Shown: in pieces, positions 1-13,600 of the stretch
How positions within the stretch are numbered: the first letter of the stretch is position 1
How the letters are laid out: each line of letters begins with the position of its first letter
Origin: Puffinus mauretanicus
Lineage: Eukaryota > Chordata > Aves > Procellariiformes > Procellariidae
DNA length: 64,000 nt
Assembly (NCBI GenBank): GCA_023333565.1
Contig: JAJKFH010000520.1
Location: 248,001-312,000, forward strand
Direction of reading: 5' to 3'
Notes under the pieces: model-generated
The model's input: the letters and a program-made list of their open reading frames with translations, nothing else
Told to the model about the DNA's origin: nothing
Databases searched by the model: none
Program-made: the position numbers and the translations under genes

Positions 1-3000
1 GTTTGCTGTTGATAGGCCCACAGTAGTTTAACAAAAGAGATATTAATTTCCAATTTCTGCCCTGAAGCTCCAATATGAGTTTGGTTTAAGTACAACAAAT
101 GAGTTAAGACTAAGAACACTTTAACTCTCCAACAGGATTTTTCTTCCCAAATCTCACAGCACATTGCACAGAAAGATATGCATCACTGTCAAACTTGTAT
201 AGATGGAGAATCTGAAACTGATCTGCTCAAGGCTGTGCAACATATCAGTAGAAAAACTACCAGTGGCATCATATGGTCCTTTCCCTTTTGAAATCACTTA
301 TTTACTGATGGGGAGCAGGACACAGGGAAAGCAAGGCTGCAGCTCCACAGCTGGTGGGAGGCAGGTTGGTCTGTTCTGCTCTCTGTGGCCTCAAGCACTT
401 CAGTCCAGAAATCACGCACTGGTAAGGTACTGGAGCTAACGCATCTCACCTCTTGGCAGGCTGTTGTGACTCATGCTAGCTTGGCCAAGTGACTGCTAGA
501 TCAGCTAAATTTGTCTTGCTTGTTCAAAAGATGGAGAGAAGTCTGTCTTGCCTATCGCCTGCCAAAGCCACAGGTCAAGAGGGGAGTGGGACCTAAACGT
601 CTTTAGTGTCTCAACCACAGAAACACCCACACTTCTGCCCTGAGTAACAGGTCCCCTAACTAGCAGATCATACTGTTTCTCAATTAATAATCCTCTTTTT
701 TTACAACGTACTCTCCATACTTTGACGTCACAACACCATACAAGAATTGAGATGGCCTCAGGAAGGAGAGGGAATAAGGGGCTGCATACCAGATCAACAA
801 AGTATTAGCAATTTCAACAGAATTAGAAAGTCCCCAAAAGCAAGTGTGAATGACTCGCCAAAGGTTAACCAGGGATGCTGTGCAGAGCAGGCGGGGAAAG
901 GCAGGCAGGTGAGCAGCCTTCAGGATGAGACCATTCGTTCTCTACCATTAATGCCTGGAGGGTAGGAAGGCCATGGGATGTAACGAAAGTGATAAGCACT
1001 GAACACAGTCTATTATTTTGTCCTCCCTTTTGTGATAAAATTTATGTTTAACCTATGTAATACTGAGAGGAAGGACTGTGCCTAAGCAAGGTACAGACAT
1101 GCTGCTTTAACGTGTTGGGAAGATAAAATTACTTTTCCCTGTTAGAAATGTAGAGATACGTAATTTTTTTTTTTTTTAAGCAACAAAATTATAATGGATT
1201 TGAATTTATTTCAACCATTAACTGCCTCAATATATGCAATAAATCCTGATGGACACCATGACAATTCACTCTACCACATTGTCATCCAAAACACAGAGGA
1301 ACTGAACCCAGTCAGGTTGCTGTGATTATTACAGAGCTGAAAATAGACTGCATCTTCAAAGATGCTTTTTTTAAGAAAACATACTTTTAAAATCAAGTAC
1401 AGCTGCTGACGCTGAACCCATGATAAAATTCTTTATTTAAAGAAGCCTTTCATCAAAATCTAACAAATTCAGATGATTGGCACTTTGCAAGATCGTGGGT
1501 AGGTAGATCTGCTTTTTTCAGTTGAGAGCAAATGAAAGTATACAATGGGATGAGAGCAAAGATGTGGGCTGTATTTAAGCTAACAGACCTCCTGACAGCT
1601 TGGGGATTTTCCCTCTGTTTTATATTAAGAAACATGAGCACAGTATATGGGCTTTGCTGATAAGAGTAGAAAAATGAATTGGCAGGCACTTCCCAGACAA
1701 GACAGGAAAGCAGTGTTTGAACACAGCTGAAATTGGACTGCTTTAATAGCTGATCACAGAACTGATGTTCAAAGCTCTCCGTCTAGCTTCCATCTAATAG
1801 TTTTAGTTTCAGCTAAAAACAAGGGAAATGAAAAGAATCAGGAAGTAAGGCCATTTCTGGTGACCACAGTAGTTGAAAGAAAACCCTTTATTCTGAAAAT
1901 AGCTGCCGTTTATTCATTACATGGTCAGGTCCTTAAAGGTGAGGAACTACTGAATTAATGAAAACAGTTCAAAGAAATTTTGTTCAGGACATTTTATTGC
2001 TCCTTTTTTGATAGGATCAGTAGCTGTAAGAAAATATGGATGTGAGGAAGGTCTGGAATGCTCAAAAGGTTTGTTTTGCGTGGGTGAAAAAGAAGAATAA
2101 CCTTGCACTTTTCAAATTAAAGGAGCAATGTCTGTCACTACTAATCAAATTCTGGTGCCGCAGCTGTTCAGATCACTGCCTCACAAAGAGTATATAACTA
2201 CAGACATATCCCCCTCATCAAACACTGAGTTAATTACGGTCATGAAACTATCAAAAAAAATCAAGACAGAGGACTTAGCTTCTGAGCTGGATTTGGTGTT
2301 TATAGGTAGTACAAAAAAGGGTATCAGGGCCCTGTAGCATTTCTTGTGCAGCCAGCTCCATAGGAGCACACCAATATGCTGGATGGCATTTTACTTTGTA
2401 GATATGCCTGAGCATCTGAGAGGTTTCAAGGTGAGGTGACTGTGGCCACTGCATAACTTTCCTTGGGGGCGGTGGTGAAGGAAATATAAAGAAAATGCTT
2501 AAATACTTTTCCCTGCCAGGAATCTTGCTCATTGATCGTGCACTGAATTTGGATGCCAGCTTCTGAAGGACTGTTTAAAGGAGAGAGCAAAGCCATCACA
2601 AAAACTGGTGTGTGGAAGCTGAAGCCAGAAAAACTCAAACTGGAATTAGGGCACACTTGTTTCAGGCAGGCCGACGCATCACCTGGACAGCCCTCCAAGG
2701 AACCGTGGGGCTTCCAGCCTGTTTGAGGACATCAGAAAACGGCTGCCTTTCCTGAAGGTATAGAGTACACGTTTGGGTCTTGCTTGGGGGGCAGCAGGGT
2801 GCTCTCCAGCGGCCTCGGGAGCACAGGAGGTCAGGGCTGACGGCCCGGTGGCCCCTCTAATCTCAGCAGATCTGTAAGAGCACTTCACCGTCAGGGGCTG
2901 AGGAGAGCAGAGCGGTGATGACTGCTGGGGAAAGGACCCAGCTGGAGATAACCTGTTCACCCTGACCCATACCCGGCATTTCTCCAGCAGAAGCAGCAAC

Positions 3001-5204
3001 AAAGAAGTGACTCCAGAGAACGATTCACCTGAAACACCCACCTCTGGTGGGGCTAGCTCTGACAACTAGGAAAGGAGCCCAAAGGCTGGACTCACAGCTT
3101 TAGATGGGTAGAGCCAGATGAGGTGAACCACTCCCTCCGGCATTCGCTGATGGTCCTAGCATGTATCATTTACCTTTGAAGTCAGGCAACATTTAGCCAT
3201 GACAGTCCATGATGGCTGATTTCTGTTTTAATAAAAAGCAGAGAGTAATAGGAAACCCAGTCAACACTTCTTAAAAATAATTAAAAAAAAAAGGGCTATC
3301 CAGTTGCTCATAGCCATTTTTTACTTATTGTCATGTACTTTATTTATTAGGAACAATAACAACATTCCTTGTTAGATTCTTGACCAGTAGTTTAAATGCC
3401 AGGAATCTGACGCCTCACTCAAAAATCAGCTCTTTTTTTTTCTGATTTGCTTAAGAAGACCACAGATAATCAATAACATGACTGTGGCTTACCAAATATC
3501 TGGTTAGCTTCATATTCCAGTGACAGAGGACGGAGAGCAACTCTGGATGCTATTTTAGATAGTGAAATTTCTACTTTGCAGAACTTATTTTAAAATCCTG
3601 CTATGCAGCATTATCTAATCTCCTTCTGCTCATCTAAAAATACCATCATTCTAGCATGCAAACCAAATTATATTTGTCTGAGACTCATGAAAGAGGAAAC
3701 ATCAAAAGTGCAAAACATTCAACACAGATCCAAGTTCTGATACAGATGAAAAATCTTACTCCGCAATTTTTGAAAGTTATCTAATCCAAAGGTCACACAC
3801 AGTTTAGCTGAGCTCTGAGCATAAGAAACCAAGCATTATGGGAATGTGGTTCATAATTTAGCATAAGGACCTTTATTCTAGTAGGAACATAGCCTAAAAC
3901 AACGACACAGACCCAAAGCTGTATTCTTTCTTACCAGAGATAATTACAGGATAACAGGATATCAGGAACAAGAAAAAAGAGTTCATTTGCTGATCAGTGG
4001 TAGCATTCAAACTAAGGGATTATTAAATGTAGATGGGATTATTGATTCTATTTTTTTATTTGTATGAATAAGAAACACCTGGTTTTAACACAGCAAACAT
4101 GGGAAAAAATTTTAATTGGCTTACAACTCAGGCATCTGAAACAGTCACTAAAGCTATGATGTTTTTGACACATGTGACATCAACAAGACCCTCACTTTTG
4201 GTGATCTTGTCACGCATTATGGCTCCAGCTATTGCTTTTTCACCGACCAGATACAGGTGTTCCCCCTTCCCAAATTGCCTCTCTGCCCAGACAGGTATCA
4301 CAGGATGTCTCACTTGCTTAGCTTCCAGATGTCATCCCAAGAACTTTCGTTTTCATCTAGTAAAAAATGAACCTTTTTTCTCCCACTGCACCTCTGTGCT
4401 CTCTCTGCTCATCCTGTGACCTAGCAGTCATTTCTGACTCATTCTGTTTCCTTGTATTTGCATTCCAAATAAATGCCGTTGCTGCTTCTTGTATAATATT
4501 TCTATGCATTAACTCTTTTGTCAGGTTAATTCTGTGCCTTTATTACCATAACAACCTTTTATCTCCTTTATACATGTACTATCAACTCCAGGACATACAA
4601 CAATCATATTCCTTGTACACTAGTTTGATGACACTAGCTCTTTTTAATCCCCTAGCAAATTTCCTTTGTTGTATCAGCAGCATTTGTATCATTTTTGCCC
4701 AGTTATCTTATGTTTCCCTGTGTAAAGACAGGGTGAGAATTATTGTCTGGTCTCTCAAGTGCTTAAGGTTCGCTTGTCATTTCTCTGAAAAAAAAAGAAC
4801 GAAAAAGAAAAGAAAAAAAGCCCACACAATACCAAATTGTATTAGTTACATTTCTTAACTCCATTGTAACAACTCCTCTGTCTTCCTGAAGTCCCATGTC
4901 ACTTTTTTATTTTCTCCCCTGCTCCCCTGTTCTTTTCTCCCCAATAATATTCCCTACTGTCTTGTTTTCCCTTTACAATGTTGGGTCCAGTTAAAGCTGT
5001 TTCTATGCCCCAGCAACTTGTGCAAAGACTTAGTATTGTGTAGGTACTCTGAGGTGCCTGCTACCTCTCTCAGGGCAGCAAGAGGTTATGAAGTAACCAC
5101 CCCAACACTAATCTAAACCTTGTCGTTGAGATGTATGTCCTGTGAAGGCACCAGACAAGCTTCGGTCAACATGAAACCTGAACGGAGGTATAACGCTTCA
5201 AAAA

Positions 5205-5223
5205 GGGGCGGGGGTGGGGGAGG
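5205..5223 (+). other. G-run with possible quadruplex potential
   Basis: The plus strand has runs of four, five and five G separated by single bases and followed by AGG. Only three runs reach three G, so a canonical four-run quadruplex is not met; a two-layer form is possible. In the PDGFD transcript this would be C-rich. Confidence 0.5.
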
Positions 5224-7132
5224 AAGCACCGTAAGGACAGTGAAAAATGCATCAGTCTTTACAGGAGAGACAAGTAAGTGGGTAAAAGATGCAATCAGCT
5301 TTCACCGCTTTGCTTTTTTCCTTATATGCCTTTGAGCTGTGTTGCTCAGCACTGTGTTTGTGGAGGTTTATACACTCTGACAAATTCTGGTTGCTACCTT
5401 AAGAGCATTTATTCCTCACGGAAACTCATTTCACATCTCATCAGTTACAGCAATGAGATGGGGAAACCGATTTCTAGTTTCTCTGAGGTATGTGCATGCT
5501 GGGCACATGGCACAGCCGCAGCCTGAGCTGAGCTGAGTCCTGGCCTGAGCTCCCCCACACCTCCTCTGGGCTGGGTGACCTCCAGGTTTAGAGCCTCCCT
5601 CTCTTTAAAGACCAGCTCCAGGCATTTCCACAGAAATGCACTGCAATGGAAAACACATTTTCATTTCAGCTCCCCTTTAGCAAGTTAGACAGCGATAGAC
5701 GTGAGCGTTTGATCAAGGTGTGCGGCATCCATTTCCATCAATTTCTTTATCTTTCCCCTGCACGGAGCCCTGCGACATAACTCTGTATCACTTACGGTAG
5801 ACCGTGCCTGAGAGATGTTTTGAGACACTGCCAGCACTTGGTCTGTTTGGTTTGCAGGGTTCGTGACACTATGTGGTAAGTTATGAGTATTTGTCCATGA
5901 GCGCTGGTCTCAAGAAAACCCAGAAGCCGTGGAAAACCACAGAGCATCACAAGACTCCTGCAAAAAAACCCCACCATAAAACTATCTGTTTACTCAAGTT
6001 ATGAACCCGTTTATTTCTGGAAACTGCTAAGTATTTTGGTAAAGTTATGGCAAACTTCCAGGTTATAAAAAGGACCCGAGACCTCATTACTAGCATTTCC
6101 CAGGGCAATAAAGAAAAAGATACCCCTTACCGTGGCATTCTCATTTTCTCGTTTTTCCCTGCTGTTGCATTATTTCTTACAATTGGACGTGATAGGAAAG
6201 AGCTGTACAGTCTGTTCAGGGAACTGGAGCAGCACTCACAGCTTGGGGAAATTAAAGGCTACACGTGATAGCTATTAGTCCTGCGATACTGGAAGGGAGC
6301 GCTCGGAGATGAGTACAGTGTGAGGCTTTGAATAGGAACTAAGGGGGAACGAAAAAAACATTAAGAGCATAAGGAGAAGATAACCTTGAAATCTCTCTGG
6401 ACTTGAAGCCTCTCTCTCAACAAACACTCTGGGCACTAGTGTCCCCACAGCTGCCTGCATGCAGCTACTCCGGCACTGCAAGGCACTGGCTACAAAGCCA
6501 AAAAGGAGCCTACCGCTTCTGGAAAGTTTGCCTGCCTGTCTTTCTCACCCAGAACTACTGGGAGGCTCAGAAATGCCAGACAACTTTTAAGTGATTTCCA
6601 GTCTCATTTTTACTGTTGAGGACAAGCATACCCATGGGCAGGACAAGTAGCTCTGGTGGGTCCAGGAGCTCAGTAGATGAAGCTCCAGGATAGTGGTTAG
6701 GCAAAATCAGCCTGGCAGGAGAAGCTGTCTGGGGTCTGCAGGACTCAGTTTCAGCTGCTAGAAACACCTTCTTTGCTCCACTGCCTTATACTTCCTTCTG
6801 GTGTCTTTTGCAAGTAAATCAAAGTAATTGAGACTTGTGTTTGAATCTGGCCTACATTCTCCTGCAGCAGAAGGCAGAGATTTTTAACCAATTTAACAGC
6901 ACTGGGGATTTCATAAAGTGTGAAGCTCTGTCCTTCATTATGCAACTACAGGTTTTTTGGTTAAGATTAGTGGGTTTCAAATTGGCTTCAAAAAGAGTAA
7001 ACCAGCTCTATGGTTCTGAAACTGGCATGTCGAGAGGCCCCTCCTCAGTGCTTTTGCTGCCAGGCATTTAAATAAAATTAGAGTTAAGTGTCGAAGGAGA
7101 ATAAAGTATAAAACTGATTAGCTGTGCGTGGC

Positions 7133-7160
7133 TAATAATAATAATAATAATAATAATAAA
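7133..7160. repeat. (TAA)n microsatellite
   Basis: About nine perfect TAA units occupy this stretch of the last intron. The length is enough for polymorphism. Confidence 0.95.
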
Positions 7161-10100
7161 GTGGAAAATATTTTGGACTAAAATTAATGGACACATCTTT
7201 AGTATGTCATACGTGAATTTATCTGCATGACTTCCACTCATGTTAATGGGAGCCACTTGGCTAAATTTCTGCTCAGTGAGTTGTTAATTCATCCCTAAGG
7301 GATTAAGTTTAAATTTAAACTACAAAAGCCATTTAATGTTAAAGCTGAAATGCTGTCTTGAATTCATACGGTTTTCAGAGAACAAAGGACTAGTGAAATA
7401 AATTAGCAGTGATTTATTAGTGTGAATATTGAATTTCCTGAATTTATTGACTAATTTGCGGCGGACATATGTTGTGACATCCTGCTTCTGACCAATACCT
7501 GGTTAGTGTGATATTCCGGTGTCCCAGCACCAGATGCTCCCAAACAGCTGATAAAAAATAAGTGCTTGATAACCTGTTTATAAGAAGTTTTTTTTTTTCT
7601 AGGTACTGTCAATAGTTGGCTTAAGTTCTGATACAGATGTGACCCAGGATTCTTTAGTTTATATTTTACTTCTAATTCTTTCAGAATCCTTCTGAATTAT
7701 GCACCACTCATATCTAAGAGTTGAAATTCCATATAGATTTACTGTGCAAAAAAATTAAATTCCTTTTTATCATTTTAAATTAGTTCCCTTTCAATCTCTC
7801 TCAGACTCTACTTGTTCTTTTCTTAAGGAAAAGATTATTTAGGAAGACCTAATTTTCCTATTTTCCTGTTCACTATTTTCCGTCTCTCACTGTGTCTTCT
7901 CTTATTCTCAGTTTTTTCTAAATGAAATGATCCAAAACTTTTGAGCCACTTTCCTTACAAATGTTTTCGATGTGTATCTTCTCCTGTACCTCTCTTGATG
8001 TATGTTTTTGGCTTCTGTATATCTTTTCTACTCCTGCCTGTATCCTTCTAAGCACCAACGGTCAAAACCCAGTATAAGCACCCCACCAATTTATCCAGGC
8101 CATAATAAGTATTTGATGTGTTACTACCTGTTCTATTCCTGCAGAAGACTGTCACTTGTTTTTTTCCCATTACCAATGCGCTAAACAACTGTTTTCCTGA
8201 AGCTCTTCACAGTGATTCACTACTTGACCTCTAGTCCAACTTCCACCCCTTGTTTCTCCCTCCTCCCCTCACGCACCCAGCGTTATATGAATAAACAGTC
8301 GAGACTGCTCGTCCTAATGCTTGCTGCTTTTCTAAACCGCAGTTATAGTTACATAGGCCTTCTGAAATCCCACACAGCCTTCTCTGCTGTTAAAGTATGT
8401 TATCTCCTGTGCTAGCTGTCATCTTTGTCACCTCTCTGTTCACCTCCCTCCAGATTGATCATACATGAAATAACACTTAATCCGCGTGCTGGGGGCACCC
8501 ACAGATAGCCACTTCCTATGTAGAAAATTGCTCATCTCTTTGCTCTTTATCTCTTAACCATCTTCTAATCCATGTCTGATCTTGTCTGGTCGACTGTTTG
8601 GTCTCTGAAGAAGTGCCAGGTCTTTTACCATTCTTCTACAATGTTGTGGTGCTGTATAAATATTTATTCATACATAAGGCCTTCTGAGTTCATTTTATCA
8701 GCTCATAGTCATCTAGGTGTTTTATACCTATTAATTTTTTTTCCAATTAACTTGTCTACCACTGAGATAAAGCTTTCCACTCTGTAATTACCAGGGTCAT
8801 CCCCTGCATCTTGTTTAAAAGCAGATAAAATATTAACTATTCTCTAGTCCTAGCTGATGTGGAGTATGCTGTATTCTGCAGTTAATTGTGAGAAAAATCT
8901 CCTACTTTGGAAAAGAGTAACCACACTGCTCACAGCGAGGCAAAGGTCTGACCTTCAACAGCCTTCTGCTATTGCAGCCCTAGGGTCTCCTGGGTTAATG
9001 TCTTTATGGTATGAGCCCACGTGACATCCAGATTTAAAGTCCATAAAGTTCATTTTCACTTGAGACTTAAGCCAAGTGGCAAATCAGGCTCTTGTAAGAG
9101 ATATGTGTCAGAAATTAAGTCAGCATGGTATGCAGCTACCTACTTTCAGGCAATTGAAAGGATAATACCAAATAACTTTCCTAGATATGTTCACTTTAGT
9201 GAACATTTTTCATGTCTGGTTCTGAAAATAATGATTTAGAGGCAAGAATATAAAATGCTCTTTCTTTGTTTTTTTTTCCTCTCTAAACGTGTTCTGAATG
9301 GCTTAAAAAGAAATATGATGGACTTTGTTCTCATGCAAAAATTTTGCCTTCCTAAAAAATTGCTGAGTGGGGAAAAAGCTAAGGCCAAAAGATTCAGCGG
9401 CTTCCTACAGGTAATAAATATGGAAGGGAAGAGAGTTTACAAGTGACTTAATTGTCATTTCCAAGCACAGTCATAAGTTTAAAAGATACAGCACACAACA
9501 AGGGAAGTGCAGTCAAATGCCTCAAGGAACACATGTCTCTGTGTTACTAAAAAGAATATTTCCAGTGGTTGTAGCAGTCCTTCGCTGGGAAAAGTCAGTC
9601 CAACGTAAGGCTCATTCTTGCAACAAAGTTCACTAGGATGCTGTGGTAGCATCCACACAGAGAGGTGGCAAAAGTTTTCTCCAACTTCTTCTAAATTAAC
9701 TTACCCATAAATACGTGCTAACACCCCTTTCTAACACATACATAACCCCCTTCCACTCTGCTCATTCACCACTTCCAAATGTAAATCTCTGGGCGATTGT
9801 TTGTATCCACCATATATCCCAAAGGCAGAAGTTAATCAATAAAATAGAGGAAGTTCTGAAAAAAGAGAAACTGCAGCATCCTGAAGCTGTGCTGCTATGT
9901 ATATATTGTAATGTGACATTGAAGACATTAATATTAAACTTATTTAAAGTCAGGCCTTCCAGCAGGTTGACTCCGTGGGCTTACTGCAGTGGCAGGTGTG
10001 AATGCTGCTCCACGAGGTACCAAGCCGGTATCTGGCACGGACAGCAAGAGCAATGACGTTATCTAAATCTAGGCTCCACTCTCAAGCTACCTGAACCTGT

Positions 10101-10257
10101 CTGGAAGCCTAAGCAGATCCTTCACCTCAGGAGGAGTGGTGACCACAGTGGGCATTCACTTAAACACTCTGGTCTCTCTCAGTCATAACATCTTTGCCTA
10201 TGACACTTCACTGTGGTCAGTGATTTTTGCCCATTGATTTTTGCACTGCAGATCCAC

Positions 10258-10382
10258 CATGATAATCAATATAAGCATGATAATATAACATGATAATGAT
10301 AATATAACATGATATAGCATAATGATAATGATAATGTAAAATGATATAGCACGATCAGTATAACATGATAATCAACATAAGC
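10258..10382. repeat. AT-rich minisatellite (ATGATAATATAAC-type)
   Basis: An irregular tandem array is built from units such as ATGATAATATAAC, ATGATATAGC and ATAATGATAATG. It is bracketed by two near-identical 16-mers, GATAATCAATATAAGC at 10261 and GATAATCAACATAAGC at 10367. It lies in the last intron, 92 bp past the exon 6 donor. Such arrays are often length-variable between individuals. Confidence 0.85.
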
Positions 10383-10474
10383 AGCACACATAGCTCTGAG
10401 AAAAGCCTTCAGGATCCACATAAGCAATAAATACCTGAAAGAAGTACCAAAGAAAAGAAAAAGAGTTAAAATAC

Positions 10475-10689
10475 CTCATGATATTTTTTCACTGTTTTCC
10501 CTGACATGCACGTGCAGGATTTCCAGTTCGAAGTCCCGCAGCCACAGTTTCCTCCGCAGCGCTGGACAAGGAGGCAGCGGGGGAAGAAAACTACATTTGT
10601 CAGCTTCAGTTCCTCCCTTAAATTGACAGAGTAGTTTCTCGGAGTGCAGCTGTAACGTTTCACATCATCATTCAACCTGTCCAGGTCAA
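10475..10689 (-). CDS. PDGFD: PDGFD exon 6 (PDGF/VEGF cystine-knot domain, main part)
   Basis: This exon encodes most of the receptor-binding growth factor core. The peptide begins DLDRLNDDVKRYSCTPRNYS, contains NVVFFPRCLLVQRCGGNCGC, and ends SGKTVKKYHE. The PDGF-family signature PRC-VQRCGGNCGC is complete, so the knot and dimer cysteines in this part are retained. One N-glycosylation sequon (NYS) is visible, although its use is unknown. The acceptor is TTGCATTGCAG and the donor GTATTT. Two bases complete the Val codon begun in exon 5, followed by 71 codons ending in phase 0. The remaining domain tail, with the last cysteines and the stop codon, belongs to a terminal exon that I could not find in the 10.4 kb downstream. 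Relative to human, the loop reads GTSNWKSCTCMSG, with several changes. Confidence 0.97.
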
Positions 10690-13600
10690 CTGCAATGCAA
10701 AAGAGGTTTGAGTGGGACACTTCTCTGGTTTATTCCACTCCCCAGGCAGCCAATAACACAAAGTGATGTGACACTGGTTGGAAAATGTGTGAAGTATAGC
10801 AGTGATTTCTGAACAGATAAACATAAACCCACCAATTTTAAATCATTACAGGTAGCCATCCAGACTCTCGTCCTGCTCCCACTGACTCCCATAGCAGAGC
10901 TCACACTGACTATAAAGGTGAAGGGAAGGCTTGAAGTGAAATACTGGCCTCAAAGCTGAAGACTGGTTATTTTATTTGCCCTGTCACTGATTTGCTGGAT
11001 CCTTGGGTAAGAGATTCCACCTCCGCTACTGTCTTCCTCCCCCTGCTTATACCTGGCTTACTTAGATGATGAGCTCTTGTTTTTTTATTATGGGCACAAT
11101 TCCTTTGGTCTAGCTGCAGGTATACAAAAGGCAAACACTTTAAACAAGGCTCTTCCTGTGGTCAGAAAAGAAATGCCTTCGGAGAGTGATTCATCCCTTC
11201 CTCAAAAGGGCATTTAGGACAGGTGGCATGACTTGCTTTCTCAAGTTGCCTGTCTGTATTGTTTATGGATAGTGTCTAGATAACTGACAGAGAAATCAAT
11301 CTAGGCAATATTAATTTCAGCTGGTAAATGCTACTATAATAGGCATACAAATAAATACAATTAAAACTAATGAGCTTCATTGAATGCCAGTAGTTGGTTG
11401 ATGTTTAGAAGGCTGGTATCTCTGTGAGATGTGTCATGCAAACAAGTAGTAAAGCCAACCATAAAAATAACTTATAGACTATCAACTGTGAGCTTAAGTG
11501 CTGTTTCTAGCTTTAGCTTGAAAGGCTAAAACAAAACAAAAAAACCCCTTCCATAAGTACATTTTCCACAATTGTAACACAGATAAAAGTAACAAATTCA
11601 ATGAGTTTTATTTCTATAGAAGTCTTCTGATTTCTTTTTCCCTCCTTTTCTACTTTCTTCTTTTCCTTAGGATTCTGTCCACCAACTAAGTGTTCAAAAG
11701 TTCAATAATTCATTCAGGATTGGAGGACATGTGAACTTGTGTTTAGAAGTGAGGTCCTCTGGATTGAAACTGAGAATCAGAAAGAGAATTAAAATGCATT
11801 TTGAACTCATCGAACTTGAAAGCTGAAGAATTCATCTTCTTTTGATTCAGATCTTCAAATTTCAGGAAAAAAATGGAAAACTGAAAACCAGAAACACCGT
11901 GTCTCACTGACAAATCATTAATTATACAAACATTCTTTTTTAAAAGACAAGTAAATTACACTCGAAATAGAAATTAAGACAAAGAACAAAGAAAAATAGC
12001 AGAAAATGACTGGAGGGTACAGCAGACTAAAAATAAGCCCTTCCCACTCCAAACAGTATTTTCTAACGAACAGATACATCAACAGGAAAACAGGAACGGC
12101 TCAAATGAGAACTGAGATAATGGTCTAGTGTTTGTGAACATTTCAGATTTTCATGGGCATGTTTAATAGCTCGACAGCACCTCTGGTCCTGAGTGCACCT
12201 ATACTATAAACATGTGAAAACCTCCAACAAAGACAGGAGCACTACAATGCTTCATACCGACTGTGACTCAGCCCTTGTCAACATCACAAAGTAAATCGTG
12301 GAAAAAGCTGTGATTTGTCAATATCATGCACCTTTACATTCTGGCCTGGAGATATTCACAAGGCAGATATGCAAGAGGCAAGGGTACGTAAATGTCATGA
12401 GTGCTATTATAAAATCATAGCAGCTTCACTTCTCTGGCAAGTCAAAAAGAATTTAGCAGATAAATTGCGATTTTATAGCAATTGTGATACATCTCGCCAT
12501 GAAATCTCAGTGGTTCTCTCCAGAGAGCTAGCATCTCTCCAAAAGAGGTATAGATCATCCTCCTGATATAAGCACAAAATCAATGGGGCTGCTGGTATAC
12601 TCATGCACTGGGAGAAAAATACAGTCCGAATGTCCACAGCCAGGACTTAGAAGTCCAGAGAATATTGATTTCTTTGCTTTAACGGATGATATTTTTTTCT
12701 CCCCTGTCATTCCCCAAAGCCACCCCTTCTCGTTGCAGGCTCTCAGGCTAATTCTTCTCGCAGGGAAGTGTTTCCCACTCCTCTGAACATTCTCATCAGG
12801 ACCTTTGCCATCAGCTTTGCTTACCGATAAAGCAAAGAGGTATCTGGCTACTATTCATTTCAGCCAACTGACATGAAGGAAAAATTAATCAAAGGAAGAA
12901 GAGGGCAGAGAATATTCTGAATAATGGGATTTCTTGAGGGGAAAGACTCTGGCACGGCAGCAATCCAGGGGAATGGATACCAATACGAGCAGGCTCCTAT
13001 CAGGACAGGCTGGCTGTGGACTAGGACGGCATTTGCCAATGGCACATCTCTAGACAGAGTTACAATAAAATGCTCAAAGGCTTAATTCAGCCTGTGATTG
13101 CAATGCCTCCTGCTGAGGCAGCACAAGAAACAAGGCTTCCAGCAACAAACTGGACATTAAAGAGGGCCCAGACCCAGGTCACATGAACGGACATCTGTGT
13201 CCAGGAGAAGATGTCCAGGGCACTGAACAAAATTTGCTGTATCACAGATGAAATTTCCCCCCAGGCTCAACAGTCCTCCTTCCTGCATTGAGCTGATACC
13301 TATTATCACTGCTGTGTTATCAACACAGAAATGAGTCTTTGTAATGAGACTGGTGGAGAGGGAAAGCACTGGCATTTAAAGGACCAAGGTGGGGGGGCTT
13401 TCCTGCAGAGAGCATATTATATCCATCACAGTGCTACACATATTAGCTTCAGTGCTTAAGCTGCTCAATTTAAATGGCAAGGGGTGACCTGGCAAAGGGC
13501 TTTCACTGGAGGGAAGGCTTTGCTCACTAGCCTTCAAAAACCTAGTTCTGATGACTTTCAGAAGTCTTTGCAGGGTCTCTTAGGCTGCAGCAGAGTCAGT

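Larger units (their letters stand above)
1..10474 (-). other. PDGFD: PDGFD last intron (partial), no coding exon found
   Basis: This AT-rich sequence lies downstream of exon 6 in gene direction. I searched the minus strand for the expected terminal peptide (the segment with the final Cys-Asp-Cys-Ile-Cys motif) and did not find it, so the final exon and 3'UTR should lie left of the window. Open frames here are short, lack family motifs, and often follow T-rich or A-rich composition. Small items noted are a TGACGTCA palindrome at 723-730, a G-run at 5205-5223, a TAA repeat at 7133-7160, a 16-bp palindrome at 7306-7321, and a minisatellite at 10258-10382. A stretch near 8640-8880 has the look of an old dispersed repeat, which I cannot name. 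Confidence 0.8.

Noticed and set aside
4367..4858. 163-codon plus-strand open frame rich in hydrophobic residues
   Set aside because: The hydrophobic look comes from T-rich DNA. It has no domain, it ends in a lysine-rich run from an A-rich tract, and it lies in an intron.
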